This document shows, one piece after another, positions 27,566 to 35,555 of a stretch of 64,000 nt of DNA. The DNA is from Paenibacillus pectinilyticus (GTDB lineage Bacteria > Bacillota > Bacilli > Paenibacillales > NBRC-103111). A program made the position numbers and the translations under genes. Position 1 is the first letter of the stretch, and each line of letters opens with the position of its first letter. The notes beneath the pieces are model-generated. The model saw only the letters and a list, made by a program, of their open reading frames with translations. It did no database searches and was not told the origin of the DNA. The stretch is taken from contig NZ_LYPC01000014.1 of assembly GCF_001700435.1 (NCBI RefSeq), positions 434,001 to 498,000 on the forward strand. The letters run 5' to 3'.

Positions 27566-27604
27566 AAAGGTTGGACCTGGAATCTCCAGTGTTCAACCTT
27601 TTTT
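27566..27604 (+). terminator. Intrinsic terminator after GH88
   Basis: AAAGGTTG (27566-27573) pairs with CAACCTTT, with an inner CTGG/CCAG stem, and a T-run follows. The remaining sequence up to 27769 is AT-rich and presumably holds the GH3 promoter; no operator pair was seen there. Confidence 0.8.
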
Positions 27605-27769
27605 CGCGACTTGGCCATAGCATATACTTCTATCGGGTTGTGCGATTGCGGGATTTGAGAAATCTGCATGAAAATGAGATAGTGAATGACATGATTTGAA
27701 ACGATTTTAAACTGGATTAAATATATATTATACATGTAGGACAACATATAAATTCGGAGGTGCAAGTTT

Positions 27770-30175
27770 ATGCCAAAAGTAAATAATGCTCCATATAAAA
27801 ATCCTGAACTAACCATCGATGAACGAATTGAGGACTTGATGTCGAGAATGACACTTGAACAGAAGATTGCTCAACTAGGTTGTGTGATGTCTGTCGCTGG
27901 AGTATTAGAGCATTTGGAAGTACAACTTGCTAATGGTATAGGAGAAGTGGCAGTACTTGTCGGCGGAAGAACGACGGCAGAAAACGCCGCTTTGGTAGAG
28001 AAAATTCAGAAATATTTAGTTGAAGAAACAGATTTAGGTATTCCAGCCCTCATCCATGCAGAAGCGTTATCGGGCGGTATATTCGCAGAAGCGACGAATT
28101 ATCCGATCGCCATCGGACTAGGTGCGACCTGGGATCCGGAAAAAGTACAGCTTATGGGCGACGTTATTCGTAAGCAGATGACATCCATCGGAATTCGGCA
28201 AGCGCTTTCACCGGTAATGGATGTTGCACGTGACCTTCGTTGGGGTCGAATTGGGGAAACGTACGGGGAAGATCCAACCTTAATTTCCAGTTTAAGCGTC
28301 GCTTTTGTAAAGGGCATCCAAGGCGATGATCTAAAAGAAGGTGTTGCCGCAACGGCGAAGCATTTCCTTGGTTATAGTATGTCCGAAGGCGCCCTCAACA
28401 TGGCGAGTCAGCATTTGACGCGTAGAGAAATTCGTGAAGTGCATGCCAAACCATTTGAAGCTACGATTCGTATGGCTGATCTTGCATCTGTGATGAACTC
28501 CTATGGTTCACTTGATGGGGAGCCCATTATTTCTTCCAAAGAGATTTTAACAGATTTATTACGAGGCGAAATGGGCTTTAAAGGGGTCACCGTTTCAGAC
28601 TATATGGCGATCGAAAGATTGACCGAATCTTTTCATACTGCTGAGGATATCACGGATGCAGGCGTACAAGCGTTGCAAGCGGGGATGGATATTGAACTTC
28701 CTATGGTTAAGTACTATGGCGCTTCTCTGCGTGAGGCTGTCAAGCAAGATCGCTTGCCCATTTCAGATGTCGATCAATCGGTACGTAGATTGCTGGCATT
28801 GAAGTTCCGCCTAGGTTTATTTGAGAAACCTTATCCTGACTATGAAGCAATCCAAGCAAGCTACCACCAACCTGAAGATAATGAGTTATCGGCAAAGCTT
28901 GCGAATGAATCTATCGTTCTATTAAAAAATGAGAATCAGATGCTGCCACTTTCCAAAGAAATTAAAAAAGTAGCAGTCATCGGGCCGAACGGTAATTTGT
29001 TCCGGAGTAATTATGGCGCATATACCTTTCCTGCAATGGTAGAAATGGGAATGAGAATGATGGCGAATAATGATACTAGCGGTATGGCTGGTGTCGATAT
29101 TGCTGAGATGAATATAAATGGTGGTTCATTGGATATGCCAATGTTAGAACCGATGCTGCAAGGCATGTACCCGATGTCCGCAACTGTGAAGCAAGCGATT
29201 GAAGCGAAGATTCCTGCTGCTCATGTCACCTATACCCAAGGTTGTGGCATCATGGACGCAGATCGTTCAGGCTTTGAGGCAGCCATTGAGCAAGCTTTGG
29301 AGGCGGAACTTGTCATCATGGTGATGGGGGCTAAAAGTGGATGGGGACTCGGTTGTTCGATTGGTGAGGGAATTGATAGCTCAGATATTGGCCTTCCTGG
29401 GGTGCAAGAAGAGCTGATTAAAGCGGTTCATGCAACCCAAACGCCAATGATTGTTGTTCATATGAGTCCGCGGCCACTGTGCAGTGCATGGGTTACGGAA
29501 AACATTCCAGCAATCATTGAAGCTTGGCATCCAGGACAGAGCGGTTCACAAGCTATTGCAAACGTTCTATTTGGTGATTATAATCCAGGTGGAAAGCTCC
29601 CGTTTACGAGTATTCGCAGCGCAGGTCAAGGTTCATCCTACTATAGCTATGCAAAAGGCAGCGGTTATGCTAGCCGAGGCTTTGAGATGATGAACAACAA
29701 AGATGGATATGTCAATGAAACAGGAAAACCATTATATAATTTTGGACATGGCTTGTCGTATACGGATTTCAGTTATTCGGAGTTTACAACTTCTTCTGAA
29801 CAAGTAGCAGGTAACGGAAACGTTGAAATCTCTTGCAAGGTTACCAATGTCGGTAATCGCGAGGGTGACGAGGTCGTACAGCTCTATTTCACAGACAAGC
29901 TTGCTTCTATGGTGCGTCCTAACAAGGAGCTTGCGGGCTTCAAGCGAATTACGCTGCAGCCTGGGGAAAGCAAGAACGTTACTTTCAATGTACAAATGAG
30001 CCAATTAGCATTTCTTAATAAGAAGATGAATTGGATCGTTGAAGCAGGAGATATTGAAGTCATGATCGGTTCAGCTTCCGATGATATTCGTTTACATGGT
30101 CAATTCACGATTGTAGACGGGGTTACATTAGCAACTAGCAATCGGGCATTTTTCGCCGAGGCTGTAGTTATGTAA
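27770..30175 (+). CDS. GH3 family beta-glycosidase
   Basis: An 801-residue GH3 enzyme of the beta-glucosidase/beta-xylosidase type. Visible features are KHFLGYS and the nucleophile D277 in GVTVSDYMAIE (domain 1), the alpha/beta sandwich domain 2 (IVLLKNENQMLPLS, about 380-600), and a C-terminal fibronectin-III-like domain (about 690-785, VTNVGNREGDEVVQLYF). A Met-rich stretch lies at about 425-465. There is no signal peptide, so it acts on imported oligosaccharides. CGGAGG precedes the ATG. It retains beta-linked glucose, xylose or related residues; GH3 sequence alone does not settle which. The frameshifted AraC gene begins 41 bp downstream. Confidence 0.92.
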   Translation: MPKVNNAPYKNPELTIDERIEDLMSRMTLEQKIAQLGCVMSVAGVLEHLEVQLANGIGEVAVLVGGRTTAENAALVEKIQKYLVEETDLGIPALIHAEALSGGIFAEATNYPIAIGLGATWDPEKVQLMGDVIRKQMTSIGIRQALSPVMDVARDLRWGRIGETYGEDPTLISSLSVAFVKGIQGDDLKEGVAATAKHFLGYSMSEGALNMASQHLTRREIREVHAKPFEATIRMADLASVMNSYGSLDGEPIISSKEILTDLLRGEMGFKGVTVSDYMAIERLTESFHTAEDITDAGVQALQAGMDIELPMVKYYGASLREAVKQDRLPISDVDQSVRRLLALKFRLGLFEKPYPDYEAIQASYHQPEDNELSAKLANESIVLLKNENQMLPLSKEIKKVAVIGPNGNLFRSNYGAYTFPAMVEMGMRMMANNDTSGMAGVDIAEMNINGGSLDMPMLEPMLQGMYPMSATVKQAIEAKIPAAHVTYTQGCGIMDADRSGFEAAIEQALEAELVIMVMGAKSGWGLGCSIGEGIDSSDIGLPGVQEELIKAVHATQTPMIVVHMSPRPLCSAWVTENIPAIIEAWHPGQSGSQAIANVLFGDYNPGGKLPFTSIRSAGQGSSYYSYAKGSGYASRGFEMMNNKDGYVNETGKPLYNFGHGLSYTDFSYSEFTTSSEQVAGNGNVEISCKVTNVGNREGDEVVQLYFTDKLASMVRPNKELAGFKRITLQPGESKNVTFNVQMSQLAFLNKKMNWIVEAGDIEVMIGSASDDIRLHGQFTIVDGVTLATSNRAFFAEAVVM

Positions 30176-30216
30176 AACTTTAAAGGCTGGATGATGAAAG
30201 GAGGGCGGTTTTACCC

Positions 30217-31169
30217 ATGGAAAGCAAATACTCGTATGAAATGATTGAGCATATCAAAGAAGCGCCAATGAAGTGCTTTATCGCTGGGATCGAACATTCC
30301 AGTCCGCATTGGCATAATGAATTTGAAGTGCTATTTCTGTTAAAAGGAACACTTGCGGTTACTTCCGATAATAAAAAATATACGATGAAAACGGGAGATA
30401 TGATTCTTTTTAACAGTAATTCAATTCATTCTATTCATTGCTTGGAGCAGGATAATTACGCGTTAGTTCTGCAAATCAATCCGGCTATTTATCAGTCTGA
30501 CTATGGGAAAACCGCTTACTTCCGTTTCCATTTAAATTCAGCTGAAACTGAACAATCTCATATAAAAGATTACACACAACTCCAATCTTTACTTGCTCAA
30601 ATCGGCATGGAAGTGTTCTTGAAAAAGGATGGCTTTCAATATTATATCAAGTCCTTGTTATATCAGCTCGTTGGATACTTGTTCCGACTACGCGCTACGA
30701 GCCTGCTCATAAAGCAGAATCGGAGAAGAGCAATCACGATCTTGATCAATTAAGTATGATTATTGCCTATATCAATAATAATCATCAGTTGAAAGTGACA
30801 TTGGATCATGCCGCGCACAGTCTAAATATGAGTATTTCGTCCCTTTGTCGTTTTTTTCGAGATAAAATGGGGATTTCTTTCGCAGAGTATTTGCACAGCG
30901 TTCGTATCAGCCATGCCAAGGAACTGCTTACGGGGACCAAGCAAACGGTTCTGGATATATCGGAGGAATGCGGTTTCATGAGCTTAGCATCCTTCTATCG
31001 TTCTTTCCGTAAAGCGACAGGGACGACACCGACAGATTATAGGGAGATGGGAGAAGCAGCATCAAAGCGTAGCCAGTTTCAGATACAAGGCTATTCCATT
31101 GTAAATCCTATAATGGGCTATGAACTACTAGCCAACTATATTCCTAAAAGCCATTCAAACGGGAATTGA
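30217..31169 (+). pseudogene. AraC family regulator interrupted by a frameshift
   Basis: Two adjacent open frames together make one AraC protein of about 316 residues. The first (30217-30753) carries the cupin sensor (HWHNEFEVLFLLKG). The second carries the double helix-turn-helix (LDHAAHSLNMSISSLCRFF; VLDISEECGFMSLASFYRSF). Frame 3 is open and protein-like well before the second ATG, from about 30681 (VPTTRYEPAHKAESEK), while frame 1 turns into an Arg-rich tail. The switch therefore lies near 30675-30690 and looks like loss of one base. No slippery heptamer is visible there. It follows GH3 by 41 bp and precedes a sugar symporter. It may be truly inactive or a sequencing error. Confidence 0.8.
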
Positions 31170-31218
31170 ATAATTAGGTTACAGTGTCGTGAAGCGAACA
31201 AGCTTCTTTTTACAAAAT

Positions 31219-31232
31219 TGATAACGCTTTCA
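31219..31232 (+). promoter_or_regulatory. cre site upstream of symporter 1
   Basis: TGATAACGCTTTCA matches TGWAANCGNTNWCA except at one base and lies 17 bp before the symporter start. Confidence 0.6.
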
Positions 31233-31249
31233 ATCGGGAGGGTATTATT

Positions 31250-32599
31250 ATGGGAACGAATAATGGGAAAATCAAGCTAGGTGAAAAATTTGCTTATGGG
31301 CTTGGAGATGGTGCAAACAGCGTAGTGTGGGCTTCTGTCGGCGCATTCATGTTGTTCTTCTTTACAGATATCGCTCATTTAACAGCAGCTGTGGCGGGTA
31401 CAATTCTTCTTTGGGCGAGGGTAATCGACGGTTTTATTGACATTCTTGTTGGTACATTAGTAGATCGTACAAAAACACGTTTTGGGAAAGCGCGACCATG
31501 GATTTTGTGGATGGCTGTGCCTTTCGGACTTTTCACAATAGCGCTATTTAGTGTACCAGACTTTAGCATGACAGGAAAAATCGTTTACTATTCTATTGCT
31601 TATTTTGCAGTAAATATTATTTATTCTTGCATTAACATTCCTTACGGAACCTTGAATTCACTTATTACGCAAGACCAACAAGAAAGACAAGTTCTTAATA
31701 TTTTCAGAATGTTAACGGCGTTATTAGTGTCTGTCGTTGTTATGGTTGGAACAACAGGTTTTGTTAAAGCTTTTGGAGATGACGGAGGAGCTTGGCAAAA
31801 AACATTTATTATTTATTCAGTGATTGCGGTTATCATGTATTTCATTACCTTCTTTGGAACAAAGGAAAGAGTACAAATCGTCACAAAAACGGAGACAGGC
31901 ATACAGGCTACGACAAAAATGAAAATCGTATCTATGCTTAAAAACAAAAATATGTGGATTGTTTTTGCCTTGTCGATCACACTTTTCCTTACTAACGGTA
32001 TGAGCGGAATAAACATCTACTACTGTAAATATATTTTTGGCGATGAAACAAAAATGAGTCTCTTGACGCTCGGATCTTTCGCACCTATGTTACTGGTTCT
32101 TCTTGTAAGCGCACCAATTATTAAAAAAGTGGGTAAGCGTAACTTTGCATTAGTTGGTTGCTGTATATCCATTGTTGGCTTTGTCATCATGCTGATGGCA
32201 CCAGAGAACTTCAACGTCGTCCTCATTGGCAGTTTGATTAAAGGGTTAGGTATGGGGACACTAATGGCCACTGCATTCCCAATGGTATTTGACACCATCG
32301 AATACGGGGAGTGGAAAACGGGTATTCGGGCAGAAGCTTTAACCTATAGTATGTCTAGCGTTGCTTCAAAGATCGGAACAGCAGGCGGTGTGGCTATTGT
32401 TGCTGCATTACTATCTGCTGGGGGTTACGTTGCTGATGCAGCTACGCAAACAGATTCAGCCATTTTCGCTTTCAAAGCAAGTTTTATTTATGTTCAATTT
32501 GCGTTATTAATTATCACTACAGCTCTTCTGCTTATTTATAAGCTAGACAAAATTTATCCTACGATGATGAAAGAGTTAGAAGAAAGAAGAAGCGCATAG
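31250..32599 (+). CDS. GPH family sugar:cation symporter (copy 1)
   Basis: A 449-residue membrane protein with about 12 hydrophobic segments, of the glycoside-pentoside-hexuronide:cation symporter group (YicJ/XynP-like). YGLGDGANSVVW near residue 16, the DRTKTRFGKARPWILW loop near 72-87 and EYGEWKTGIRAEALTYS near 355 are family hallmarks. It is about 84% identical by eye to the protein at 38289. A cre site and GGGAGGG precede the ATG. It probably imports a xyloside, glucuronide or similar small glycoside for the cytoplasmic hydrolases on either side. Codon use is more AT-rich than that of the flanking hydrolase genes. Confidence 0.9.
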   Translation: MGTNNGKIKLGEKFAYGLGDGANSVVWASVGAFMLFFFTDIAHLTAAVAGTILLWARVIDGFIDILVGTLVDRTKTRFGKARPWILWMAVPFGLFTIALFSVPDFSMTGKIVYYSIAYFAVNIIYSCINIPYGTLNSLITQDQQERQVLNIFRMLTALLVSVVVMVGTTGFVKAFGDDGGAWQKTFIIYSVIAVIMYFITFFGTKERVQIVTKTETGIQATTKMKIVSMLKNKNMWIVFALSITLFLTNGMSGINIYYCKYIFGDETKMSLLTLGSFAPMLLVLLVSAPIIKKVGKRNFALVGCCISIVGFVIMLMAPENFNVVLIGSLIKGLGMGTLMATAFPMVFDTIEYGEWKTGIRAEALTYSMSSVASKIGTAGGVAIVAALLSAGGYVADAATQTDSAIFAFKASFIYVQFALLIITTALLLIYKLDKIYPTMMKELEERRSA

Positions 32600-32846
32600 T
32601 TGGACCCGCTCTGGGGTATTCAGAGAACTTAAGGGTAAATGTAAATGATACACCGGTAGTCTAAGACTTTTAAATCAAGTCTTGGTTCGTCGCTGTTTCA
32701 TTTAGGAGCGGTATATAGAAATGTCCTTATAAACAACTTTTAATACTGGAGGAGCTATCTAGGTCAGATCAAACAAGAAGAGGAGCAAATGGAACCACCA
32801 TTATTCATTCCACCAGGGTATGGTGATAAGAACATATATTCAATAG
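32600..32846. other. Gene-free stretch after symporter 1, with a possible small ORF
   Basis: The first bases (to GGACCCGC) repeat those after symporter 2. A 31-codon frame from an ATG at 32789 (MEPPLFIPPGYGDKN...) follows AGAGGAG at good spacing, but it runs through the terminator at 32847, so it is doubtful as a gene. Nothing else was recognised. Confidence 0.35.
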
Positions 32847-32874
32847 ATGCCGCGCGGTTGCGGCATTTTTTTTT
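32847..32874 (+). terminator. Intrinsic terminator
   Basis: ATGCCGC (32847-32853) pairs with GCGGCAT (32860-32866) around a 6-nt loop and is followed by nine T. Confidence 0.88.
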
Positions 32875-33003
32875 AACGATATAAGTTCCTGTCTAAAGCC
32901 AGTGACAAGAACTTATATCGTTTAATCCGTTTGAGATACGGATTAGCGTATCACTCTAAATGTGAAAGCAAGGAGCCTGTAGAAATGCAGGTTCTTTGTT
33001 TTG
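32875..33003. other. Three consecutive hairpins of unknown role
   Basis: Right after the terminator there is a 19-bp inverted repeat with one mismatch (32875-32893 and 32904-32922). An 8-bp perfect hairpin follows, TAATCCGT/ACGGATTA (32923-32945). Last is AAGGAGCCTG/CAGGTTCTTT (32970-32997) followed by GTTTTG, which looks like a terminator. This could be a structured RNA or remnants of a mobile element. The stretch 33004-33274 has a G-run and no recognisable feature. Confidence 0.4.
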
Positions 33004-33274
33004 AGTTCGATATTTAAGACGACAATATCCTTCCTTCCGTGTCCCCTGTGCAGGTTCATACAGACGACTTTAACGGCTTTATAACTATCTAGTGATGGGG
33101 AGGGGGGGTTCATTTGAAACACAATTTCACACTCAAAACTTCCTTACGCAGACTCTAATACAAAACTTGCCCTAAATGTTATATCTCCAAAATACAAAGA
33201 AATTCAGAAATGCTTATCCCTATTCATAAACATTTGATTGTATACCTTCTATATCGCTTATGACAACTGATTAA

Positions 33275-34219
33275 TTACATACCAGGATACCGTCCACCAA
33301 ATGCGATTGGACTAACAGCGTCAATACGGTCTAATTCATCCGATGTGAGTTGAATATTTACTGCCCCTACGTTTTCTTCAAGATACTTGCGGCGTTTCGT
33401 TCCCGGAATCGGCAACGCTCCTTTTGCTACTGTCCAAGCTATTGCCAGTTGAGCAACCGAGCAGTTCTTCTCTTTTGCGATTTCTGCGAGCTTGTCCACA
33501 ATATCAACGTTCTTTTGGAAGTTATCTCCTTGGAAACGCGGCAAGCGTTTGCGCATGTCATCGGGTTGGAAATCTTCCGGTTTACGAAGTTCACCAGTAA
33601 TAAAGCCTCTACTTAGAGGGCTGTAAGCTACAAATGTAATTCCGAGCTCATTGACGACAGGAATAATTTCTTCTTCAACGTCACGGCTCCAAAGGGAGTA
33701 TTCCGTTTGAAGAGCTGTGATTGGATGTACAGTATGCGCTCGACGAATATTCGATGCATCAGCTTCCGAAAGCCCAAGATAATTCACCTTTCCAGCCTTG
33801 ACTAGGTCAGCCATCGCGCCGACTGTTTCTTCAATCGGTACATTTGGGTCAACGCGGTGCTGATAGTATAAATCGATATATTCAAGATTAAGACGACGTA
33901 GACTCTCGTCGATTGCTTTCTTTACGTAATCAGGATGACCACCGATGAACTGCCAATTCGGTCCAAAAGTGAACTTGGTTGCAACAATCGCTTGCTCTCT
34001 CCGTCCCTTGAGCGCTTTACCAAGGAGTTCTTCATTGTGTCCGTTCCCGTACGTATCGGCAGTATCCAACAGTGTTACACCAAGTTCCATCGCTCGATGA
34101 ATGGTTTTGATGGATTCTTCATCATCAATTACACCATACATTCCCGGCGACATACCCATTAAGCCTAATCCAATCGAAGAAACGTCAATTCCAGTATTAC
34201 CAAGCTTCCTTGTTTTCAT
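33275..34219 (-). CDS. Aldo/keto reductase
   Basis: A 314-residue NADPH-dependent (beta/alpha)8 reductase of the YakC/AKR13-like group. The catalytic tetrad is visible as D52 and Y57 (LDTADTYG), K82 (VATKFTFG) and H121 (YYQHRVD). The coenzyme motif near the end is [24 protein letters not shown] lies upstream of the ATG. It is divergent from a TetR regulator, which most likely controls it. Such pairs commonly handle reactive aldehydes or quinones. It may be a general detoxification enzyme sitting inside the sugar region rather than part of the pathway. Confidence 0.92.
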   Translation of the reverse strand: MKTRKLGNTGIDVSSIGLGLMGMSPGMYGVIDDEESIKTIHRAMELGVTLLDTADTYGNGHNEELLGKALKGRREQAIVATKFTFGPNWQFIGGHPDYVKKAIDESLRRLNLEYIDLYYQHRVDPNVPIEETVGAMADLVKAGKVNYLGLSEADASNIRRAHTVHPITALQTEYSLWSRDVEEEIIPVVNELGITFVAYSPLSRGFITGELRKPEDFQPDDMRKRLPRFQGDNFQKNVDIVDKLAEIAKEKNCSVAQLAIAWTVAKGALPIPGTKRRKYLEENVGAVNIQLTSDELDRIDAVSPIAFGGRYPGM

Positions 34220-34348
34220 TTGGACTACCTCACTTGAATATAAATTAACCTTCGATGTACATCATATCACACAACAATTACAAGATATACAAAAAATGAT
34301 TAAACTGTCTATTTTGTAATTTATGTATGACGCTTTGCGAATAACAGG

Positions 34349-34354
34349 TATAAT
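34349..34354 (+). promoter_or_regulatory. Possible -10 box of the TetR gene
   Basis: TATAAT lies 20 bp before the TetR start in a short AT-rich divergent region. The only -35-like match is ATGACG with a 16-bp spacer, and the leader would be very short, so confidence is low. Confidence 0.3.
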
Positions 34355-34374
34355 GGATGCAAGGGGGTATTGAT

Positions 34375-35031
34375 TTGAACTCAGGCAAAAGACACGAGAC
34401 CCAAGCTAAGCTTGTCATGAAGCTGTTTCCCTACTTGCGAAAGAATGGACTTCAATCCGTTCGCATGGAGGAAATTGCCAAAGTAATGGAGGTTAGCAGG
34501 GCGACATTATACAAGTATTTCTCAACGAAAGAAGAAATAATCGGATTCATCGTATCTGGTTTTATTGAATATATGAACGAAATGAGCAACGCCCACTTAG
34601 ATTCGGAACAAAGCTTCGGCATACGATTTCAGCAAATATTCGAGCAGTCTGTTTCGCTTGTTGAATATTTCACAGAAGTCTTCTTAAATGAACTCGAAAT
34701 CAGTTTTCCCGATTGGTATGACCGATTTAGAGAAGCCATGAAGCAACGAGAACAGAAGTTATTGGCTTTCTACGAAGAAGGAGTTCATAAAGGAATTTTC
34801 AACGAGGTCAATGGCAGACTACTTATCGCACAGGATGAAATTCTTCGCGGCATGTTCAATGTGAAGTACCTTATGATGAATCAATTGACTGTTCAGCAGA
34901 TTTTGACTGATTATTATTATCTAAAGAAACTTCAGTTGTTTAAGCCAGAAAAGCTTCCGATAATTGACGATGCTGTCATGATACCAAGAATTGAGCATTT
35001 GACTCAAAAAATCACTAAGAACCTATATTGA
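34375..35031 (+). CDS. TetR/AcrR family repressor
   Basis: About 218 residues. The N-terminal helix-turn-helix is GLQSVRMEEIAKVMEVSRA followed by TLYKYFSTKEEI, the standard TetR signature. The C-terminal helical ligand domain is family-specific. A TTG start at 34375 is preferred because AAGGGGG lies 7 nt upstream; an in-frame ATG at 34357 comes before that site. It is divergent from the aldo/keto reductase, with about 155 bp between them that probably holds the shared operator. A terminator-like hairpin follows. Confidence 0.88.
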   Translation: MNSGKRHETQAKLVMKLFPYLRKNGLQSVRMEEIAKVMEVSRATLYKYFSTKEEIIGFIVSGFIEYMNEMSNAHLDSEQSFGIRFQQIFEQSVSLVEYFTEVFLNELEISFPDWYDRFREAMKQREQKLLAFYEEGVHKGIFNEVNGRLLIAQDEILRGMFNVKYLMMNQLTVQQILTDYYYLKKLQLFKPEKLPIIDDAVMIPRIEHLTQKITKNLY

Positions 35032-35035
35032 TTTG

Positions 35036-35062
35036 GCGGCTCACCTATGTGTTAGCCTTTTT
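35036..35062 (+). terminator. Probable terminator after TetR
   Basis: GGCT...AGCC stem with an imperfect middle, followed by five T. Confidence 0.5.
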
Positions 35063-35555
35063 GTTCCTTCGTTATATTGCCCACTAGCGAGACGTGAAAG
35101 TCCAACAGTAAACGTCAATATTACCACTTGAAAAGTATTTAACACAGACTCCTTGATGAGAGCCGAGAGAAGTGAATGAGATGGAGTTGCATATTAGCTA
35201 TCCATAAATGGACATAGCAACGCTTACCCTGTTTAGGGTAAGCGACAAATCTCAACTCCCGTCGGAGTGACCTCGATTGTTCGTTTCGCTTTCTTCACTT
35301 ATCATCTATAGGATGGGCGTCATCAGGTCTGCCTTTACGCGCCGGGGAATCACACCCCTTTTGTTGCACATCTCAATTACGACTATTTTGTTTCTCCACG
35401 GTTTTCAGTGGCAAAAGAGCCGCATCGCAGGACGGTCGCTGGATAATTATTCCTGGAAAGTTCCCATTGGCAGGCTTCCTACGCTGTCCTAATAATCATA
35501 ACTGACTTATATAATGGTCACAACATGAAAGCCAATTACTCGAAGAGGTGAGACC
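35063..35555. other. Gene-free stretch with a branched-structure candidate
   Basis: About 490 bp without a convincing gene; a 71-codon frame at 35277 has no ribosome site or familiar features. The notable part is 35183-35259, described separately. A short TTGTTC-rich segment follows. The final 60 bp are AT-rich and presumably hold the promoter of the AraC-GH39 gene. Confidence 0.4.
35183..35259. other. Possible three-way-junction RNA element
   Basis: GGAGTTG (35183-35189) can pair with CAACTCC (35253-35259). The enclosed segment has GCTATCCAT with ATGGACATAGC (35197-35218) and a perfect 10-bp hairpin CGCTTACCCT/AGGGTAAGCG (35221-35244). It does not fit a tRNA because the T-loop sequence is missing. 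The strand and function are unknown. Confidence 0.35.

Noticed and set aside
32789..32884. Small ORF MEPPLFIPPGYGDKN... with a good ribosome site
   Set aside because: It reads through a strong terminator hairpin and T-run; kept only as a note in the gap description.
35150..35200. GAGAGCCGAGAG resembling the start of group II intron domain V
   Set aside because: The matching second arm (CGGTTC-type) is missing and no reverse transcriptase or 5' intron end is present nearby.
35183..35259. tRNA-like outline (7-bp end stem, about 77 nt)
   Set aside because: There is no TTCRANNC T-loop, no D-loop GG and no plausible anticodon arm, and the hairpins are too long.
35277..35492. 71-codon ORF before the AraC-GH39 gene
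   Set aside because: No ribosome site, no familiar motif, and unusual residue content for a real protein.
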